A DNA stretch of 9,163 nucleotides from Chthoniobacteraceae bacterium. GTDB lineage: Bacteria > Verrucomicrobiota > Verrucomicrobiia > Chthoniobacterales > Chthoniobacteraceae. Below, one piece after another: positions 6,481 through 9,163 of this stretch. The notes beneath the pieces are model-generated. The model did no database searches and had not been told where the DNA came from. It saw only the letters and a program-made list of their open reading frames with translations. The stretch covers positions 1 to 9,163 of the forward strand of contig CANJYI010000087.1 in the NCBI GenBank assembly GCA_947478975.1, in the 5' to 3' direction. The position numbers and the translations under genes were made by a program. Within the stretch, counting starts at the first letter, position 1. Every line of letters starts with the position of its first letter.

Positions 6481-7767
6481 ATGAACGCATCACACTCCCT
6501 GTCCCGACGCCAGCTCCTCCGCGTGGGAGTGGGCAGTTGCCTGGGCCTTTCGTTGGGGCAGTCTCTTTCCACGAGGGCCGAGGAAGGCGCCGCAGCACCC
6601 GTCGCAAAGGCGAAGTCGGTGATTCATATCTTTTTACCCGGAGCCCTGGGCCAACATGAATCGTGGGATCCAAAGCCGGAGGCCGCGGCAGAGTATCGCG
6701 GCGAGTTTGGTGCAATCGGGACGAAGGTGCCGGGGATGCAGCTTTGTGAAATGCTGAGCAAGACTGCGGGGGTCGCTGACAAGCTCACCCTGCTACGCGG
6801 AGTTTGGCACACGGAGTCGGCGCATGAACGAGGGCAAATGACCATGCTTACGGGCTGGCGGCCAAGTCCGGCGGTGATGTATCCGAGCATGGGCAGCATC
6901 GTCTCGCATGAGTTGGGGAGCCTGAAGGATCTGCCGCCCTTTGTGAGTATCCCGTCGACGCCTGGGCAGGCGGGCACCGGCTATTTGAGTCCCACATTTG
7001 GCGCATTCAGCGTCGGCGGTGATCCGAGCCAACCGGGCTTCACAGTGCAGGATCTTGCTTTGCCGACCGGTGTGGACCAACCCCGCTTCGACACAAGGCG
7101 TTCTTTGAAGGATGTCGTTGACGCGCACCACGCGCATCTGGCCCGAAGCGGTGCGGTTGAACCAATGGGTAGGTTTTACCAGAACGCCTATTCAATGATC
7201 TCGTCACCTGCGGCGCGCGAGGCATTTAATTTGAAGGCGGAGTCGAATGCGGTACGCGAGAGTTACGGGCAGAATTTGGCGGGTCAGGGGCTGCTGATGG
7301 CCCGGCGGTTAGTGGGAGCAGGAGTCCGCTTTGTAACGGTCTCGTATGGGTCTTGGGACCATCATCAGAATTTGAAGAAGGGCGTCACGGACCAGTTGCC
7401 CCAGTTTGACCAAGCGTATGCGGCGCTCATCGCCGAGCTGGCGGCGAGCGGGATGCTGGATGAAACGTTGGTAGTCGTGTCCACAGACTTTGGTCGCACC
7501 CCAAAGATGAACAGTGCTGGCGGACGCGACCACTGGGCAAAGTGTTTCAGCGTCGCACTGGCAGGCGGCGGAGTGAAGCGCGGTCTCGTACACGGAGTCT
7601 CGGATGCGACAGGCGCCGAGCCGATGGAGGGCGCGGTAGCGGCGGAGGATCTGGCCGCCACCATTTTCCATCTCATGGGTATATCCACGGAAAAGAGGTT
7701 GATGGCGATGGGTACACGCCCGATCGCCATCAACGGAGGCAAGGTGGTACAGGACATCCTCGCTTAA
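6481..7767 (+). CDS. DUF1501 family protein, Tat-exported, short type
   Basis: A complete 428-residue protein. The start is chosen because it immediately precedes a twin-arginine signal, SRRQLLRVG (8-16), with a Gly/Leu-rich core (15-28). Family features: VIHIFLPGALGQHESWDPKP (47-66), corresponding to the GGGPS..D..DPKP region of other members; SWDHHQN (291-297); STDFGRTPKMN (334-344); GRDHWAKCFSVALAGGG (348-364). These Asp and His residues sit where metal ligands would be expected in an alkaline phosphatase/sulfatase-like fold, but the activity is undetermined. It is shorter and clearly diverged from the DUF1501 protein at the left edge: it has DFGRTP rather than EFGRT, and the first glycine-rich motif is changed to PGALGQH. 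So the two look like separate subfamilies rather than a recent duplication. The PPC-domain gene follows 20 bp downstream, indicating an operon. No Shine-Dalgarno precedes the ATG. Confidence 0.95.
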   Translation: MNASHSLSRRQLLRVGVGSCLGLSLGQSLSTRAEEGAAAPVAKAKSVIHIFLPGALGQHESWDPKPEAAAEYRGEFGAIGTKVPGMQLCEMLSKTAGVADKLTLLRGVWHTESAHERGQMTMLTGWRPSPAVMYPSMGSIVSHELGSLKDLPPFVSIPSTPGQAGTGYLSPTFGAFSVGGDPSQPGFTVQDLALPTGVDQPRFDTRRSLKDVVDAHHAHLARSGAVEPMGRFYQNAYSMISSPAAREAFNLKAESNAVRESYGQNLAGQGLLMARRLVGAGVRFVTVSYGSWDHHQNLKKGVTDQLPQFDQAYAALIAELAASGMLDETLVVVSTDFGRTPKMNSAGGRDHWAKCFSVALAGGGVKRGLVHGVSDATGAEPMEGAVAAEDLAATIFHLMGISTEKRLMAMGTRPIAINGGKVVQDILA

Positions 7768-7787
7768 CTCCCAGCATTCGGATTCGC

Positions 7788-9163
7788 ATGAGGCGTCGCC
7801 TTCACCTTCTGTGCGCGCTCATCGCGCTGCTGCCCATCACGTTCTCGCACAGTGCGGAGACAGGCTCCCCTATTTTGCTCGGGATCGAGCCACCCTGCGC
7901 ACAGACCGGTACGCGTCAGGAGGTGGTTCTCCGCGGCGTGCGATTGAGCGATATCGAGGAGGTGATGTGTCGCGACGTAGGAGTACGGGTACGGCGGATC
8001 GGTGAAAGGAAAGTCATCGCAGCCTCTGCCAAGACACCCGAAAAGGACGAGGTGTCCGTGGAGCTGGAGTTCGCTGCCGACTTCCCTGTGGGTAATGTGG
8101 CGCTCCACGTGCGAACGCAGACTGGCATCTCCAACCCGCGTACCCTGCATGTCAACCGCCTCCCCATTGTTGCGGAGATCGCGGCCACAGCAAAACGCGA
8201 GACCGCCCAGCTCATTCCGATGGAGCGAACGGTCTGGGGGCACATCATTGGCCCGGAGACGGACTGGTACGCGGTGGACCTGGCAAAGGGGCAACGGTGC
8301 AGTTTGGAGGTGCTGGCGTATCGCATCTCTCCGACCGATCTGGATGCGGCCATTCAAGTATGGGCTCCAGACGGGAATCTGTTGCACGAGAAAGACACCT
8401 CCCAGCTCTACTACCATGACCCTGCGCTCAGCTTTGTCGCACCGCAGGCCGGACGGTACACGATCGCCTTGCGCGACTCGCTCAATGGCGCCCACCAAAA
8501 CGATGCTCGGTATGGCATGGGGAGCGAGTGCCTCTATGTAATGCATGTCGGTGACTATCCACAGGTCACGAGCGTCTTTCCACTCGGCGGCACTACGGGA
8601 CAATCGCTTGAAGTTGAGATGCAGGGCGATGTCCGCGGCGTCATCCGGCAAACGCTCAAGCTACCTGAGTGGCCGACGTTCAACTTCTCGCCGATGGGAC
8701 CTAAGAACGGCAACTGCTGGGTTTTCGACAAGCCGGATACCGTTCTGCCCAAGGATGAAAAGGGTCTCGGCATGGGGCCGGTCTTTATCATGGCGGGTTC
8801 ACAGCCTAGTGTGCTGGAGGTGCAGGAACATCGGACTCGCGACACAGCGCAGGTCTTGCCAGAGCCGCCCTTTGGACTGGAGGGTCGTATTGAAAACGCG
8901 GAGGAGGAGGACTGGTACCGCTTCCGTCTTCCAAAAGGGAAATCGTGGCGCGTGGATGTCTTTGCCCGCCGGCTGCGTTCGCCGTTGGACTCCAAGCTCA
9001 CACTGTTCTCTGCCGACAAGTCGGCGACGCCCTTGGAAAACGACGACCGCTCGCGTTACGACATGGATTCTACTCTGATCGTAAAAGGCGCAGGCGAGGA
9101 AGTTGCCATTCGTGTCGTTGACACTCGAGGACAAGGTGGAAAGGACTTTGCCTACCGACTGGT
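7788..9163 (+). CDS. Secreted PPC-domain protein with TIG/Ig-like domains, C-terminus cut by window edge
   Basis: From the ATG at 7788, 458 codons run without a stop to the right edge. A Sec signal peptide (MRRRLHLLCALIALLP, likely cleavage after HSA at 21-23) leads into a TIG/Ig-like domain at about 28-122 (GIEPPCAQTGTRQEVVLRGV at 32-51). A pre-peptidase C-terminal (PPC) beta-sandwich spans about 149-250, with DWYAVDLAKGQ (159-169) and AGRYTIALRD (221-230). A second TIG-like unit follows near 258-340 (VFPLGGTTGQSLEVEMQG, 263-280), and a second PPC domain begins near 360, with EDWYRFRLPKGKSWRVDVFA (374-393). No protease catalytic domain is visible. Such proteins accompany DUF1501 and PSD1 genes in PVC bacteria and probably bind or scaffold extracellular material; this is inferred. 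It lies 20 bp after the DUF1501 stop, so the two are surely co-transcribed. A PSCyt/PSD1 gene may follow beyond the edge. Confidence 0.92.
   Translation, partial: MRRRLHLLCALIALLPITFSHSAETGSPILLGIEPPCAQTGTRQEVVLRGVRLSDIEEVMCRDVGVRVRRIGERKVIAASAKTPEKDEVSVELEFAADFPVGNVALHVRTQTGISNPRTLHVNRLPIVAEIAATAKRETAQLIPMERTVWGHIIGPETDWYAVDLAKGQRCSLEVLAYRISPTDLDAAIQVWAPDGNLLHEKDTSQLYYHDPALSFVAPQAGRYTIALRDSLNGAHQNDARYGMGSECLYVMHVGDYPQVTSVFPLGGTTGQSLEVEMQGDVRGVIRQTLKLPEWPTFNFSPMGPKNGNCWVFDKPDTVLPKDEKGLGMGPVFIMAGSQPSVLEVQEHRTRDTAQVLPEPPFGLEGRIENAEEEDWYRFRLPKGKSWRVDVFARRLRSPLDSKLTLFSADKSATPLENDDRSRYDMDSTLIVKGAGEEVAIRVVDTRGQGGKDFAYRL

Noticed and set aside
7764..8651. A 295-codon minus-strand open frame opposite the PPC-domain gene
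   Set aside because: The plus strand carries a signal peptide plus TIG and PPC domains through this region; the minus-strand frame has no recognisable domain.
7788..9163. Calling the PPC protein a protease
   Set aside because: PPC domains are often found on secreted proteases, but no catalytic Ser/His/Asp or metal-binding domain is visible in the 458 residues present.
1..9163. CRISPR array, insertion sequence, prophage or tRNA
   Set aside because: No spaced direct repeats of 25-40 bp, no transposase-like frame, no phage gene and no cloverleaf was seen; the only tandem repeat is the short 11-bp array.

Overview
The window looks like chromosomal DNA of a PVC-group bacterium, either Verrucomicrobiota or Planctomycetota. 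The basis is gene content: a PSCyt1/PSCyt2(DUF1549)/PSD1(DUF1553) cytochrome-like protein, two DUF1501 proteins and a PPC-domain protein, a combination found mostly in that superphylum. The DNA is GC-rich except for one small gene, and none of the six confident genes has a convincing Shine-Dalgarno sequence. The exact phylum cannot be settled from this window.

Layout. Positions 1-4457, minus strand, hold a two-gene operon: a Sec-exported PSCyt1-PSCyt2-LamG-PSD1 protein (4457 to 1443), then after 48 bp a Tat-exported DUF1501 protein (from 1394, cut by the left edge). Just upstream, also on the minus strand, is a small AT-richer gene (4892 to 4635) for a two-helix membrane protein of unknown function. 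A 318-bp divergent intergenic region separates it from a plus-strand gene (5211-6065) for an exported protein that I read as four tandem PepSY-like repeats. A 415-bp gap (6066-6480) holds a G/C hairpin, an 11-bp tandem repeat and two dyad symmetries. Then comes a second plus-strand operon: a shorter DUF1501 protein (6481-7767) and, 20 bp on, a secreted protein with TIG/Ig-like and PPC domains (7788 to beyond the right edge).

How the genes may work together. All five large products carry export signals, so this is a cell-envelope or extracellular locus. PSD1/DUF1501 pairs recur together in PVC genomes, but their biochemical role is not established to my knowledge. DUF1501 belongs to the alkaline phosphatase/sulfatase-like fold, and the PSD1 protein has two CXXCH haem-binding motifs, so a haem protein acting with a metal-dependent hydrolase-like partner is reasonable but unproven. 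Both edge genes are truncated only by the window. I found no rRNA, tRNA, CRISPR array, transposase or phage gene. Several long open frames antisense to the main genes are treated as GC-driven shadows.
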